Part shown: positions 42,490-50,715 of the stretch, piece by piece
Position numbering within the stretch: position 1 is the first letter of the stretch
How the letters are laid out: every line of letters starts with the position of its first letter
Origin: Streptomyces phaeolivaceus
GTDB taxonomy: Bacteria; Actinomycetota; Actinomycetes; Streptomycetales; Streptomycetaceae
Length of the DNA: 64,000 nucleotides
Reading direction: 5' to 3'
NCBI RefSeq assembly: GCF_009184865.1
Contig: NZ_CP045096.1
Span: forward strand, 248,001 to 312,000
Position numbers and translations under genes: made by a program
The notes under the pieces: model-generated
Seen by the model: the letters and a program-made list of their open reading frames with translations, nothing else
Told to the model about the DNA's origin: nothing
Database searches by the model: none

Positions 42490-42895
42490 GCTCGAAGTCG
42501 AGGAGCTGGGAACCCGGGGGCACGGGGACGTCGTCGTGGGGGCCGATGACCGCGTACGGGTTGGTGAAGTAGAACGTCGGCGCGTCGTACCAGGCCTCCG
42601 GCACCCCGCCCACGCCGTCCACGGACCGCCGCACGCCCTCGACGTGTTCCTCGAAGGTGACGAAGTCCCGGAGGGTGGGCGGCTCCAGCGGCGCGAGCAG
42701 CCGTACGTCGGACACCCGGGGGCCGGCGGGTCCGTCGAGGGCGGTGGCTCCGACCGCGAGAAGGGCGTCGAGGCCGGGGTGGGCGCGGATCAGCTCGGTC
42801 AGCGAGTCCGTGCCGGGCACCGGGTGGAGGGTGCCGTCCGGTGCGAGGACCGCGACCCGGCGCCGGTGCCGGTGTTCGTGGGAGGCGAAACGCAT
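42482..42895 (-). pseudogene. N-terminal fragment of a fumarylacetoacetate hydrolase family protein
   Basis: From ATG 42895 the minus strand encodes the FAH-family N-terminal half: MRFASHEHRHRRRVAVLAPD, LLAPLEPPTLRDFVTFEEHV, YDAPTFYFTNPYAVIGPHDD and PGSQLLDFELEV. The match stops abruptly at about 42482, just before the metal-binding Glu/Asp region. The frame then runs into antisense of the synthase-like fragment. The catalytic core is lost, so it cannot be functional. Confidence 0.65.
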
Positions 42896-42999
42896 GGACC
42901 CTATGTGGCGCCCCACCCCGTGATCTCGGAAATCGATCCTCTGGATGCCGATCATCCGTAGCGCGCATACCGAGGGTGCGACAGAAGGATGACGCCCCT

Positions 43000-43017
43000 C
43001 TGGTACCGCGGTACCAG
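43000..43017. promoter_or_regulatory. 18-bp perfect palindrome CTGGTACCGCGGTACCAG
   Basis: Complete dyad symmetry over 18 bp, flanked by CCCCT/CGGGG-like arms, 118 bases before the ABC transporter start. It is probably the operator of a TetR-, PadR- or GntR-type repressor controlling the exporter; no adjacent repressor gene is present. Confidence 0.55.
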
Positions 43018-43134
43018 CGGGGCGCCGAAGTGTCCCCCGGGGTCCCAGTAGCGCGGGCGGCCCGGCTCGTAGTTTCGAAAGCGGAGGTCGCGGGGGAATC
43101 GCGGCCCGGTACGAGGCGAGGAAGGCCCACTGCC

Positions 43135-44064
43135 ATGATCGAAGCGCGTGAGCTGACGAAGCGGTACGGCGACAAGACGGTTGTCGACCACTTGAGCTTC
43201 ACCGTGAAGGCCGGTGAGGTGACCGGCTTCCTGGGACCCAACGGCGCGGGCAAGTCCACCACCATGCGCATGATCATCGGGCTGGACTCCCCCACCGGGG
43301 GCGCGGTCACCGTCAACGGGCGGAACTACGCCCGGCACTCGGCGCCGCTGCACGAGATCGGCTCCCTGCTGGAGGCCAAGTCGGTCCACCCGGGGCGGAC
43401 CGCGTTCAACCATCTGATGGCGCTGGCGCACACCCACGGCATCGGGCGCGGCCGGGTGGACGAGGTGATCGAGCTGGCCGGGCTGACCAGTGTGGCCGGC
43501 AAGCGGGTGGGCGCCTTCTCGCTCGGGATGGGCCAGCGGCTCGGCATCGCCGCCGCGCTGCTCGGCGACCCGGCGGTGGTGATGCTCGACGAGCCGGTCA
43601 ACGGCCTCGACCCCGAAGGTGTGCTCTGGGTCCGCAACCTGCTGCGCCGGCTGGCCGACGAGGGCCGGGCCGTGATGCTCTCCTCGCATCTGATGAGCGA
43701 GACCGCGCTGATCGCCGACCATCTGGTGATCATCGGGCGGGGGCGGCTGCTGGCCGACACGACCGTGGACGACTTCGTCCGGGACGCGGGCGGCGGCGGG
43801 GTGAAGGTCGCCACCACCGAGCCGTTGAAGCTGCGCTCGCTGCTGGCCGGTCCGGACGTCTCGATCAGCTCATCCGCCACCGAGGAACTGGTCGTCGCCG
43901 GCCGGGACGCCCGGGAGATCGGCGCGATCGCCGCCGAGCACGGGGTGCCGTTGTACGAACTCACCCCGCAGGCCGTCTCCCTGGAGGAGGCCTTCATGCA
44001 ACTCACCCATGACGCCGTGGAATACCAGAGCGCTCCCGCCGAGCCCGTGCGAAAGGCCGCCTGA
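43135..44064 (+). CDS. ABC transporter ATP-binding protein (DrrA/BcrA-type)
   Basis: A 309-residue ATPase. Walker A is GFLGPNGAGKSTT, the Q-loop region is LLEAKSVHPGRTA, the signature is FSLGMGQRLG, Walker B is VVMLDEPVNGLDPEG and the H-loop is LSSHLMSE. The 90-residue C-terminal extension (from about 220) is typical of exporters with a separate small permease. ATG 43135 follows GAGGAAGG. The permease start overlaps its stop (TGATG). Together with the following NarL-type two-component genes it resembles envelope-stress or drug-efflux modules. Confidence 0.92.
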   Translation: MIEARELTKRYGDKTVVDHLSFTVKAGEVTGFLGPNGAGKSTTMRMIIGLDSPTGGAVTVNGRNYARHSAPLHEIGSLLEAKSVHPGRTAFNHLMALAHTHGIGRGRVDEVIELAGLTSVAGKRVGAFSLGMGQRLGIAAALLGDPAVVMLDEPVNGLDPEGVLWVRNLLRRLADEGRAVMLSSHLMSETALIADHLVIIGRGRLLADTTVDDFVRDAGGGGVKVATTEPLKLRSLLAGPDVSISSSATEELVVAGRDAREIGAIAAEHGVPLYELTPQAVSLEEAFMQLTHDAVEYQSAPAEPVRKAA

Positions 44065-44894
44065 TGACCGCCACCGATCTCTCCCTGGTCCCCGCCCGCA
44101 CCAGAGTGCGCAAGGTGACCGGCCTCCGGGTGCTGCGCTCGGAGTGGGCCAAGTTCTGGTCGCTGCGCTCCAGTTGGATCACCCTCGGGGTGGCCCTGGT
44201 GCTGCTGATCCTGTTCGGGGCCGTCGCCAGCTACACGTACAGCCCCGATGTCGTCGCCGACGGGCCGCCCGGACAGGGGTCCGGCACGAGCGACGCGGTC
44301 AGTCTGGCGCTGACCGGTGTGACCTTCGCGTCGCTGGCCGTCGGCGTCCTCGGGGTGCTGCTGTCGGCCGGCGAGTACAGCACCGGCATGATCCGGTCCA
44401 CGCTCGCCGCGGTGCCGCGCCGACTGCCGGTGCTGTGGTCGAAGAGCGCCGTGATCGGGGTGATCGCGCTGGTGCTCACCACGGTCGGCGCGCTGGCCGC
44501 GTTCCAGCTGGGCGTGCCCGGTCTGGACGGGGAGAAGATCTCCCTCTCGCTGGGCGACGACGGGGTCCTGCGCAGTCTCGCCGGTGCCGGGGTCTACCTC
44601 GGGCTGGTCGCCGTGTTCGGGGTGGCCCTCGGGGTGCTGCTGCGCTCCTCCGCCGGAGCCATCGCGGCCCTGGTCGGCATCCTGCTCATCCTCCCCGGGC
44701 TGGCCACCCTGCTGCCGGACTCCTGGTACGACACGATCACGCCCTACTTCCCGAGCAACGCCGGGTCGGCGGTCTACTCCCTCACCGAGTCGGCGAACTC
44801 CCTCTCGCCCGGACAGGGCCTCGCGGTCTTCGCCGGCTGGGTGGCCCTGAGCCTCGCGGGGGCCGCGTACCGGCTTCGCCGCACGGACGCCTGA
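44064..44894 (+). CDS. ABC-2 type permease subunit
   Basis: A 276-residue membrane protein with six predicted hydrophobic segments. It begins with a cytoplasmic N terminus carrying VTGLRVLRSEWAKFWSLRSSW, the coupling segment typical of this permease family. GEYSTGMIRSTLAAVPRR is the other hallmark. It is translationally coupled to the ATPase gene by a one-base overlap, so the two form one exporter. The substrate is unknown. Confidence 0.9.
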   Translation: MTATDLSLVPARTRVRKVTGLRVLRSEWAKFWSLRSSWITLGVALVLLILFGAVASYTYSPDVVADGPPGQGSGTSDAVSLALTGVTFASLAVGVLGVLLSAGEYSTGMIRSTLAAVPRRLPVLWSKSAVIGVIALVLTTVGALAAFQLGVPGLDGEKISLSLGDDGVLRSLAGAGVYLGLVAVFGVALGVLLRSSAGAIAALVGILLILPGLATLLPDSWYDTITPYFPSNAGSAVYSLTESANSLSPGQGLAVFAGWVALSLAGAAYRLRRTDA

Positions 44895-44955
44895 CCTGCG
44901 ACACCGGGGCCCCGTCCGTGGGACCCCGGACACCCCACCCGCGAGACCGAGGACA

Positions 44956-46368
44956 ATGAGGACCATGAGTCCGCACCGCGCGACCCCCGCCGCGCAGCCC
45001 GCCCCGGGGACGGCCCTCCCGCCGTCCCCGGGGCCGGACGCCGCCTGGCACCCGGTCCTGGGCCGGATGCTGCACGGACAGCACCGGCGGCGGCAGCTGG
45101 ACCGGCGCCACCCCTGGCTGCTCGACACGGCGGTGGTGCTGGCCGTGGCGCTGCTCAGCCTGCCCGACCTGCTCATGCACGGCGGGGACGGCGGCCCCTT
45201 CGGGGAGACGGAGTACCGCACCGACCTGCCCGCCGCCGTCCCGTTCCTCTTCGCCGCCGCGCTGATCGCCCCGCTGTGGTGGCGGCGCCGGACGCCCGCC
45301 GTGACCTACTTCGTGATCGCGGCGGTCTCCCTCGTCCAGTGGTCGCTGGACATCTGGCAGCAGGCCGGGATCAGCATGCTCGTCGCCCTGTACAGCCTGG
45401 CCCTGCACGGCTCGCTGCGGTTGCTGGGCTGGGCCGTGGCGCTGACCGCCGTTGAACTGGCCGCCGCGGTCTGGCTCCTGGGGGAGGTCGAACGTCCGCT
45501 GCTCGGCCTGTTCTTCCTGCTGGGCACGGCCACGGCGTCGGTCACCCTCGGTCTGACCCTGCGGATCCGCCGGATGTATCTGGCGACCCTGGAGGACCGC
45601 GCCACCCGGCTGGAGGTCGAACGCGACCAGCGCGTCCGGCTCACCGCCGCCGCCGAACGCTCCCGGGTGGCCCGCGAGATGCACGACATCGTCGGCCACA
45701 ACCTCTCCGTCATGGTCAGCGTCGCCGACGGCGCCGCGGTGCTCGCCGCCAACCGGGGCGAGGAGTCGGCCGACGCGCTGCGCATCCTCGGCGACACCGG
45801 CCGGCAGGCGATGGGCGAACTCCGCCGGGTGCTGGGCGTGCTGCGCGAGGGCCAGGACGACGAGCGGCTGCTCGGCCCGCAGCCGGGCATCCGCGATCTG
45901 GACCCCCTGCTGGCGCGGGTCCGCGCGGCGGGGCTGCCCGTCACCTTCCGGACCGTCGGCGATCTGGACGCGCTCGGCAGCGGTGTGCAGCTCACCGTGT
46001 ACCGCATCGTCCAGGAGGCCCTGACCAACACCCTCAAGCACGCCGGTGCGGGCGCCGCCGCCGAGGTCGCGGTGACCGCCGAGGCGGGCACCGTACGGGT
46101 CCGGGTCGCCGACACCGGCGTGCCGGCGGGGACATCCGGCCGGCCGGAGCCGGCGCCCGGGGCCGACGATCCGGGGCACGGGCTGGTCGGCATCCGGCAG
46201 CGGGCCGCGATGTACGGCGGCACCGTCGCCATGGGCCCCCGTGACACCGGCCACGGCTGGCTCGTGGACGTCCTTCTCGACGCGCCTCCCGCGCCCTCCG
46301 TGCCCCTCGCGTCCCCGGCACCCCCCGCCCCGCCCGCCCGCCCGGCCTCAGGAGATCATCTGCCATGA
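44956..46368 (+). CDS. HisKA_3 sensor histidine kinase (ABC-linked)
   Basis: A 470-residue kinase. A 50-residue Pro-rich N terminus is followed by about six membrane segments (58-205) with short loops. The catalytic region has His243 in RSRVAREMHDIVGHNLSVMV, QEALTNTLKHAGAG in the N-box and GLVGIRQRA in the G-box. It lacks an extracellular sensor, so it probably senses the membrane or the neighbouring transporter, as in LiaS/BceS-like kinases. Two close starts exist (44956 and 44965), each behind GAGGAC. The stop overlaps the response regulator start (ATGA). Confidence 0.9.
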   Translation: MRTMSPHRATPAAQPAPGTALPPSPGPDAAWHPVLGRMLHGQHRRRQLDRRHPWLLDTAVVLAVALLSLPDLLMHGGDGGPFGETEYRTDLPAAVPFLFAAALIAPLWWRRRTPAVTYFVIAAVSLVQWSLDIWQQAGISMLVALYSLALHGSLRLLGWAVALTAVELAAAVWLLGEVERPLLGLFFLLGTATASVTLGLTLRIRRMYLATLEDRATRLEVERDQRVRLTAAAERSRVAREMHDIVGHNLSVMVSVADGAAVLAANRGEESADALRILGDTGRQAMGELRRVLGVLREGQDDERLLGPQPGIRDLDPLLARVRAAGLPVTFRTVGDLDALGSGVQLTVYRIVQEALTNTLKHAGAGAAAEVAVTAEAGTVRVRVADTGVPAGTSGRPEPAPGADDPGHGLVGIRQRAAMYGGTVAMGPRDTGHGWLVDVLLDAPPAPSVPLASPAPPAPPARPASGDHLP

Positions 46369-47033
46369 CCACCGTGCTGATCGCCGACGACCAGCCCCTC
46401 CAGCGTCTCGGCTTCCGCATGCTCCTCCAGGGCACCCCCGGGCTCACCCCGGTCGGCGAGGCCGAGCACGGCGGCGAGGCCGTCCGCCTCTCCTCGCAGC
46501 TGCGCCCCGACGTGGTCCTGATGGACATCCGTATGCCCGGGATGGACGGCCTGGAGGCGACCCGCCGGATCGTGGCCGCCGGCGGGCGCACCCGCGTCCT
46601 CATCGTGACCACCTTCGACCTCGACGAATACGCGTACGAAGGGCTGCGGGCCGGCGCCAGCGGCTTCCTCCTGAAGGACGCCCGCCCCGAGGAACTCGTC
46701 GCCGGCATCCACGCCGTCGCCACCGGTGACGCAGTAGTCGCCCCCAGCCTCACCCGGCGGCTCCTCGACGCCTACGCCCACCAGGTGCTCGCCCCGACCG
46801 GCACCCCGCTCCCGGCCGATCCCCGGCTGGGGACGCTCAGCGACCGCGAGCACGAGGTGCTGGTCGCCATCGGCCAGGGCTGGACCAACGCGGAGATCGC
46901 CGAGCGGCTGGTCCTGACCGAGTCCACCGTCAAGAAGCACGTCGGCCGGGTCCTCGCCAAGATCGGCGCCCGTGACCGCGTCCAGGCCGTGATCATGGCG
47001 TACGACGCGGGATTGGTCAGGGCGAAGCCGTAG
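46365..47033 (+). CDS. NarL/FixJ-family response regulator (ABC-linked)
   Basis: A 222-residue response regulator with LIADDQPLQRLG, phosphoacceptor Asp54 in VVLMDIRMPG, switch Thr in LIVTTFDLDEY, Lys in GFLLKDA, and a LuxR-type output domain (LSDREHEVLVAIGQGWTNAE, STVKKHVGRVLAKIG). It overlaps the kinase gene by four bases. Its likely targets include the ABC exporter operon just upstream, which carries the 18-bp palindrome, although NarL-type sites usually look different. Confidence 0.92.
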   Translation: MTTVLIADDQPLQRLGFRMLLQGTPGLTPVGEAEHGGEAVRLSSQLRPDVVLMDIRMPGMDGLEATRRIVAAGGRTRVLIVTTFDLDEYAYEGLRAGASGFLLKDARPEELVAGIHAVATGDAVVAPSLTRRLLDAYAHQVLAPTGTPLPADPRLGTLSDREHEVLVAIGQGWTNAEIAERLVLTESTVKKHVGRVLAKIGARDRVQAVIMAYDAGLVRAKP

Positions 47034-47080
47034 CCGCCGGGCCCGCGTGCGCCCTGCGGCGGTGTGCGAGGCTGATGGGC

Positions 47081-47641
47081 ATGACGGTGCATCAGGTCTC
47101 GGAGTTCCTGCAGTTGACGAGCCCCGGGGAGGTCACCCCGGGGCTCAGACGGGAGATCGCCGACTGCTGGGAGGTCGTGGCGAACGCCGGTGGCGCGGTC
47201 CTCGCCACCGAGTTCCCCCCGCTGCCGGTGAGCGCGTACGACGTCGTCCCCGTCGTGGACGGACTCGTCCACGACCTGCATCCGGGGCGCGGCAGACTGC
47301 TCGTCGCCACCGTCGGGGGCGCGCTCGCGGGCTGGCTGGTCGTCCGCCGGGAGCCGCACCGGCTGGGCGCGCACTGCGGCACGGTCAACCACGTCCAGAC
47401 CCATCCGCGCTTCCGCGGCCTGGGCATCGGTGCCGCGCTGATGCACCGTGTCCACGCCGTCGCCCGCGACGAGATGGGCCTGGAGCGGCTGTCGCTCTCC
47501 GCCCGGGGCGGTGTGGGTCTGGAGGACTTCTACCGGAAGGTGGGCTGGACGGAGGTCGGCCGGTGGCCGGGTGCGCTGCGGATCGCCCCCGGCGACGACC
47601 GGGACGCGATCCTGATGAGCCTCGCCCTCCGCGCCGGTTGA
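47081..47641 (+). CDS. GNAT-family N-acetyltransferase
   Basis: A 186-residue GNAT protein. The acetyl-CoA pyrophosphate loop is visible as QTHPRFRGLGIGAALMHRV, preceded by strands RLLVATVGGALAGWLVV and followed by ARGGVGLEDFYRKVGWTEVGRW, the usual C-terminal motif B. The substrate is unknown. ATG 47081 has GAGG nine bases upstream; ATG 47075 is possible. It stands alone. The following 218 bases (47642-47859) hold no gene and no clear promoter apart from an A/T-richer patch TTAGGGACGTTATGACC. Confidence 0.88.
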   Translation: MTVHQVSEFLQLTSPGEVTPGLRREIADCWEVVANAGGAVLATEFPPLPVSAYDVVPVVDGLVHDLHPGRGRLLVATVGGALAGWLVVRREPHRLGAHCGTVNHVQTHPRFRGLGIGAALMHRVHAVARDEMGLERLSLSARGGVGLEDFYRKVGWTEVGRWPGALRIAPGDDRDAILMSLALRAG

Positions 47642-47859
47642 TTCCCTGAACCCGGCGGCCCCGCCCGGCCCCTCGATTCGTTCATCCGTCAACGCCTTCG
47701 CCCTCTCCGACCGTCCCGTTCCAGCCGTCGGACGTCGGGAAACGGCCCTCCCCCCACCGCGCCCGATTTCGGACGGCCCGGCGGGGGGAGGGTTAGGGAC
47801 GTTATGACCGTCCGCCGACACCGGTACGTCTTCTTCCGCGTTGGGGAGGAACATCTGGG

Positions 47860-49398
47860 ATGCGCGACGACCCGTTGTACCTGGAACCCCGGCTGGATCC
47901 GCGCACAGCGGCCCTCCTGGACTCGGCGCCGCTCCTGCACACCCTCGTGGACGCCCTCGGCTCCCCGTTGAACGTGCTGCTGCCGGACCGGACAGCCGAC
48001 AACGTACGGCGCTTCCGTGCGGTCCTCGACCACCACCGGCTGGCCGGGCGGATCTTCTTCGCCCACAAGGCGAACCGCTCCAGCTCGCTGGTGCGCCGGC
48101 TCACCACGACGGACGCGGACATCGACGTCGCCTCGCTCGACGAACTGCGGCACGCCCTCGGCTCCGGATTCACGGGGTCCCGGATCATGGCGACCGGCCC
48201 GAAGGACCCCGCGTTCCTCTGGCTCGCCGTACGCGGCGGAGCGTGCCTCAACGCCGACGGTCCCGCCGAGTTGGAGCGGGCGGCGGCCCTGGTCCGCGCG
48301 CATGGACTGCCGCGCGTCCGGGTCCTGTTGCGGCTGTCGGGCTTCGAGACGTCCGGCACCAGGAGGCTGATGCGCGAGAGCCGCTTCGGCACGCCGGTGA
48401 AGTCGCTGCACCGCCTGCTCGACGTCCTCGCACGGCACCGGGACGAGCTGGAGCCGATCGGGGTCGGCTATCACCTCGACACCACGAGCCTCGACGAGAA
48501 GGCGGCGGCACTCGAAGGCTGTCTGCGGGCCATGGAGGAGTTGCGCGTCCATGGTTTCCGGCCGCGCGTGATCGACGTCGGCGGCGGCTTCGGCGTCAAC
48601 TACCTGGCGTACGCGGCCCAGTGGGAGCGCTGGACCACCGAGCTGACCGCCGCCGTCATGGGCAGCCGCCCACCGCTGACCCGGGGCGGGCACGGCTACG
48701 GCCTCCGGGTCGAGAACGGCACGCTCAAGGGCGGCCTGAGCCTCTACCCGGCCCATCGCCCCACGGCCGGCGCCGCGTATCTCGACGAACTGCTCTCCCT
48801 CCCGGCGCCGAGCCTGGGCCGCCCCCTGGGCACCCTGCTGCTGGAGAGCCTCTACGACCTGTACGTGGAGCCCGGCCGGGCGCTCGCCGACCAGAGCGGG
48901 CTCACTCTCGGCAGGGTCCTGGAGGTACGGCCCACGGACTCGGGCGAGTCGACGGTGCGCCTGGCGATGAACGCGGGTGACGTCGGGCTGGAGGACCACG
49001 GCGTGCTGATGGACCCCGTGGTCCTGCCCCGCGACCCGGCCCCGCCCGGTGCGCAGGGCCCGGTGGGTCAGGTGGGCCCGGTGGGTCAGGTGGGCCCGGT
49101 GGGTCAGGTGGGCCCGGTGGGTCAGGTGGGCCCGGTGGCCGTGCACCTCATGGGCAACCTCTGTCTGGAGGCGGATCTCATCACCCGCCGCACGGTGTTC
49201 CTGCCCCGGCCGCCGCGCCCCGGCGATCTCCTCGCCTTCGCCAACACGGCCGGGTACTGCATGGACTTCGGCGCCACCCACGCCCAACAGCAGCCCCTGG
49301 CACGGAAGGTGGCCGTCCACGAGGAGGCGGGGCGGTGGCGGTGGTGCCTGGACGAGGAGTACTGGCCGTTCGACCGTACGGGGGAACCGCAGGGATGA
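47860..49398 (+). CDS. Y4yA-family PLP-dependent decarboxylase-like enzyme
   Basis: A 512-residue fold-type III PLP enzyme related to diaminopimelate/ornithine decarboxylases. The Schiff-base lysine is Lys70 in RIFFAHKANRSSSL. The phosphate-binding Gly-rich turn is IDVGGGFGVNY, and EPGRAL plus the C-terminal CMDFGATHAQQQPL match the Y4yA subgroup. Between about residues 400 and 426 is a GPVGQV repeat (four copies plus a partial) encoded by an 18-bp array, inserted in the beta-barrel domain. ATG 47860 follows GGGGAGG. Its stop overlaps the next start. Substrate unknown; siderophore-type SbnH decarboxylases are structural relatives. Confidence 0.85.
   Translation: MRDDPLYLEPRLDPRTAALLDSAPLLHTLVDALGSPLNVLLPDRTADNVRRFRAVLDHHRLAGRIFFAHKANRSSSLVRRLTTTDADIDVASLDELRHALGSGFTGSRIMATGPKDPAFLWLAVRGGACLNADGPAELERAAALVRAHGLPRVRVLLRLSGFETSGTRRLMRESRFGTPVKSLHRLLDVLARHRDELEPIGVGYHLDTTSLDEKAAALEGCLRAMEELRVHGFRPRVIDVGGGFGVNYLAYAAQWERWTTELTAAVMGSRPPLTRGGHGYGLRVENGTLKGGLSLYPAHRPTAGAAYLDELLSLPAPSLGRPLGTLLLESLYDLYVEPGRALADQSGLTLGRVLEVRPTDSGESTVRLAMNAGDVGLEDHGVLMDPVVLPRDPAPPGAQGPVGQVGPVGQVGPVGQVGPVGQVGPVAVHLMGNLCLEADLITRRTVFLPRPPRPGDLLAFANTAGYCMDFGATHAQQQPLARKVAVHEEAGRWRWCLDEEYWPFDRTGEPQG
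49057..49138. repeat. 18-bp in-frame tandem repeat encoding GPVGQV
   Basis: Four perfect 18-bp units (GGCCCGGTGGGTCAGGTG) plus a partial fifth, within the Y4yA-family gene. Unit length keeps the frame, so copy number can vary without inactivating the protein. Confidence 0.92.
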
Positions 49399-50714
49399 GG
49401 TACGACAACATCACCGACGCGATCGGCGACACACCGCTGGTCCGGATCGATCCGGAAGTCCACGGTCTGCGCCACATCGACCTCTACGCCAAGCTGGAGA
49501 TGCTCAATCCGTTCGGCTCGCTGAAGGACCGGGCCGCGTGGAGCATGACCCGGCGGGAGCTGGCCGGCGCCAAGGAGCGCGGCGAGACGATCGTGGAGCT
49601 GTCCAGCGGGAACACCGCCAAGGCCCTGGCCCTCATCGCCGGTCTGCACGGACTGCCGTTCAAGAGCGTCACCAACCGGATGCGGATACCCGAGATCAAG
49701 GATCTGCTCCTGCTGCTCGGCGCCGAGATCGAGGAGCTGCCCGGCCGGTCCGAATGCCTCGACCCGACCGACACCGACGACCCGCTGACCCTCTTCCACC
49801 AGCGGCTGAGCCGCCCCGGCGGCGCCCATCTGCACACCGACCAGTACTTCAACGCCCTCAACACCGAGGCCCACGCCACCGGGACGGGCCCGGAGATCAT
49901 CGCCGACCTGGACGGCCGGGCCCCCGACTGGTTCATCGCCTGTGTGGGCACCGCCGGTTCCTCCACCGGCGTGGCCCGCGCGCTGCGCGCCCACGACCCG
50001 GCGGTGCGGGTCGTCGGACTGGTGGGCCGGAAGGCGGACTTCATCCCCGGTATCCGTACCGTCGACGAGGTGCAGGAGGTCGGCATCTTCGACCCGGCGA
50101 CCTACGACACGCTGGAGGCGGTGGGCGCCGACGAGGCCATCGACGGCATGCTCACCCTGCTCCGCCGCTGCGGTCTGCTCGCCGGACCCACCTCGGGGGC
50201 CGCCTACTTCGGCGGGGTGCGTCATCTGCGGGCGCTGGACGCCGAGTTGACGGAGCGCAGGACCGCCGTGTTCATCGTCTGCGACCGGGTGGAGAGCTAT
50301 CTCGACTACGTCCGGCAGCGCCGCCCGGATCTGCTGGGCCGCCCTCCCGTGAAGAACTCGGTCGCCACGCTCACCGACACCGAGGTCCGCTCGGCGGCGG
50401 TCGTCGACGTCGAGGACGCCCAGAAGTGGATCGCCGCGCAGCGCCCCCTGGTGATCGATCTGCGCGGGCCCTTCGCGTACGCGGCGCTCCACATCGACGG
50501 CTCGGTGAACATCGTCGACGAGCTGTTCGAGGAACTCCTGCGGGGCGGGCTGCCCTTCGGGAAACGGCAGCCCGTGCTGCTCGCGTGTCCGGTGGGCGAG
50601 AAGTCGGCGCGGTACGCGGCCCTGCTGACCCGGATGGGACACCCCGACGTGCGCAGCCTGGCCGGCGGCATCATCGCCTGGCGGGACGCCGGCGCGCCGC
50701 TGGTGCGTGACTGA
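49395..50714 (+). CDS. Cysteine-synthase-fold PLP enzyme fused to a rhodanese domain
   Basis: A 439-residue two-domain protein. Residues 1-310 are a fold-type II PLP synthase: Lys44 in NPFGSLKDRAAW, the substrate loop VELSSGNTAKALA, and the Gly-rich CVGTAGSSTGVARALR. This resembles CysK/CBS/SbnA enzymes that add a nucleophile to an O-activated serine. Residues 335-439 are a rhodanese with active Cys398 in LLACPVGEKSARYA. ATG 49395 overlaps the upstream stop (ATGA). The fusion suggests that persulfide sulfur is delivered to, or taken from, the amino-acid intermediate made by the N-terminal domain. No characterised enzyme with exactly this pairing comes to mind. Confidence 0.88.
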   Translation: MRYDNITDAIGDTPLVRIDPEVHGLRHIDLYAKLEMLNPFGSLKDRAAWSMTRRELAGAKERGETIVELSSGNTAKALALIAGLHGLPFKSVTNRMRIPEIKDLLLLLGAEIEELPGRSECLDPTDTDDPLTLFHQRLSRPGGAHLHTDQYFNALNTEAHATGTGPEIIADLDGRAPDWFIACVGTAGSSTGVARALRAHDPAVRVVGLVGRKADFIPGIRTVDEVQEVGIFDPATYDTLEAVGADEAIDGMLTLLRRCGLLAGPTSGAAYFGGVRHLRALDAELTERRTAVFIVCDRVESYLDYVRQRRPDLLGRPPVKNSVATLTDTEVRSAAVVDVEDAQKWIAAQRPLVIDLRGPFAYAALHIDGSVNIVDELFEELLRGGLPFGKRQPVLLACPVGEKSARYAALLTRMGHPDVRSLAGGIIAWRDAGAPLVRD

Positions 50715-50715
50715 C

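Noticed and set aside
47138..47152. GGCTCAGACGGGAG, a partial match to the 17-bp motif
   Set aside because: Inside the GNAT coding region and lacking the GGGGGTAG end; chance similarity.
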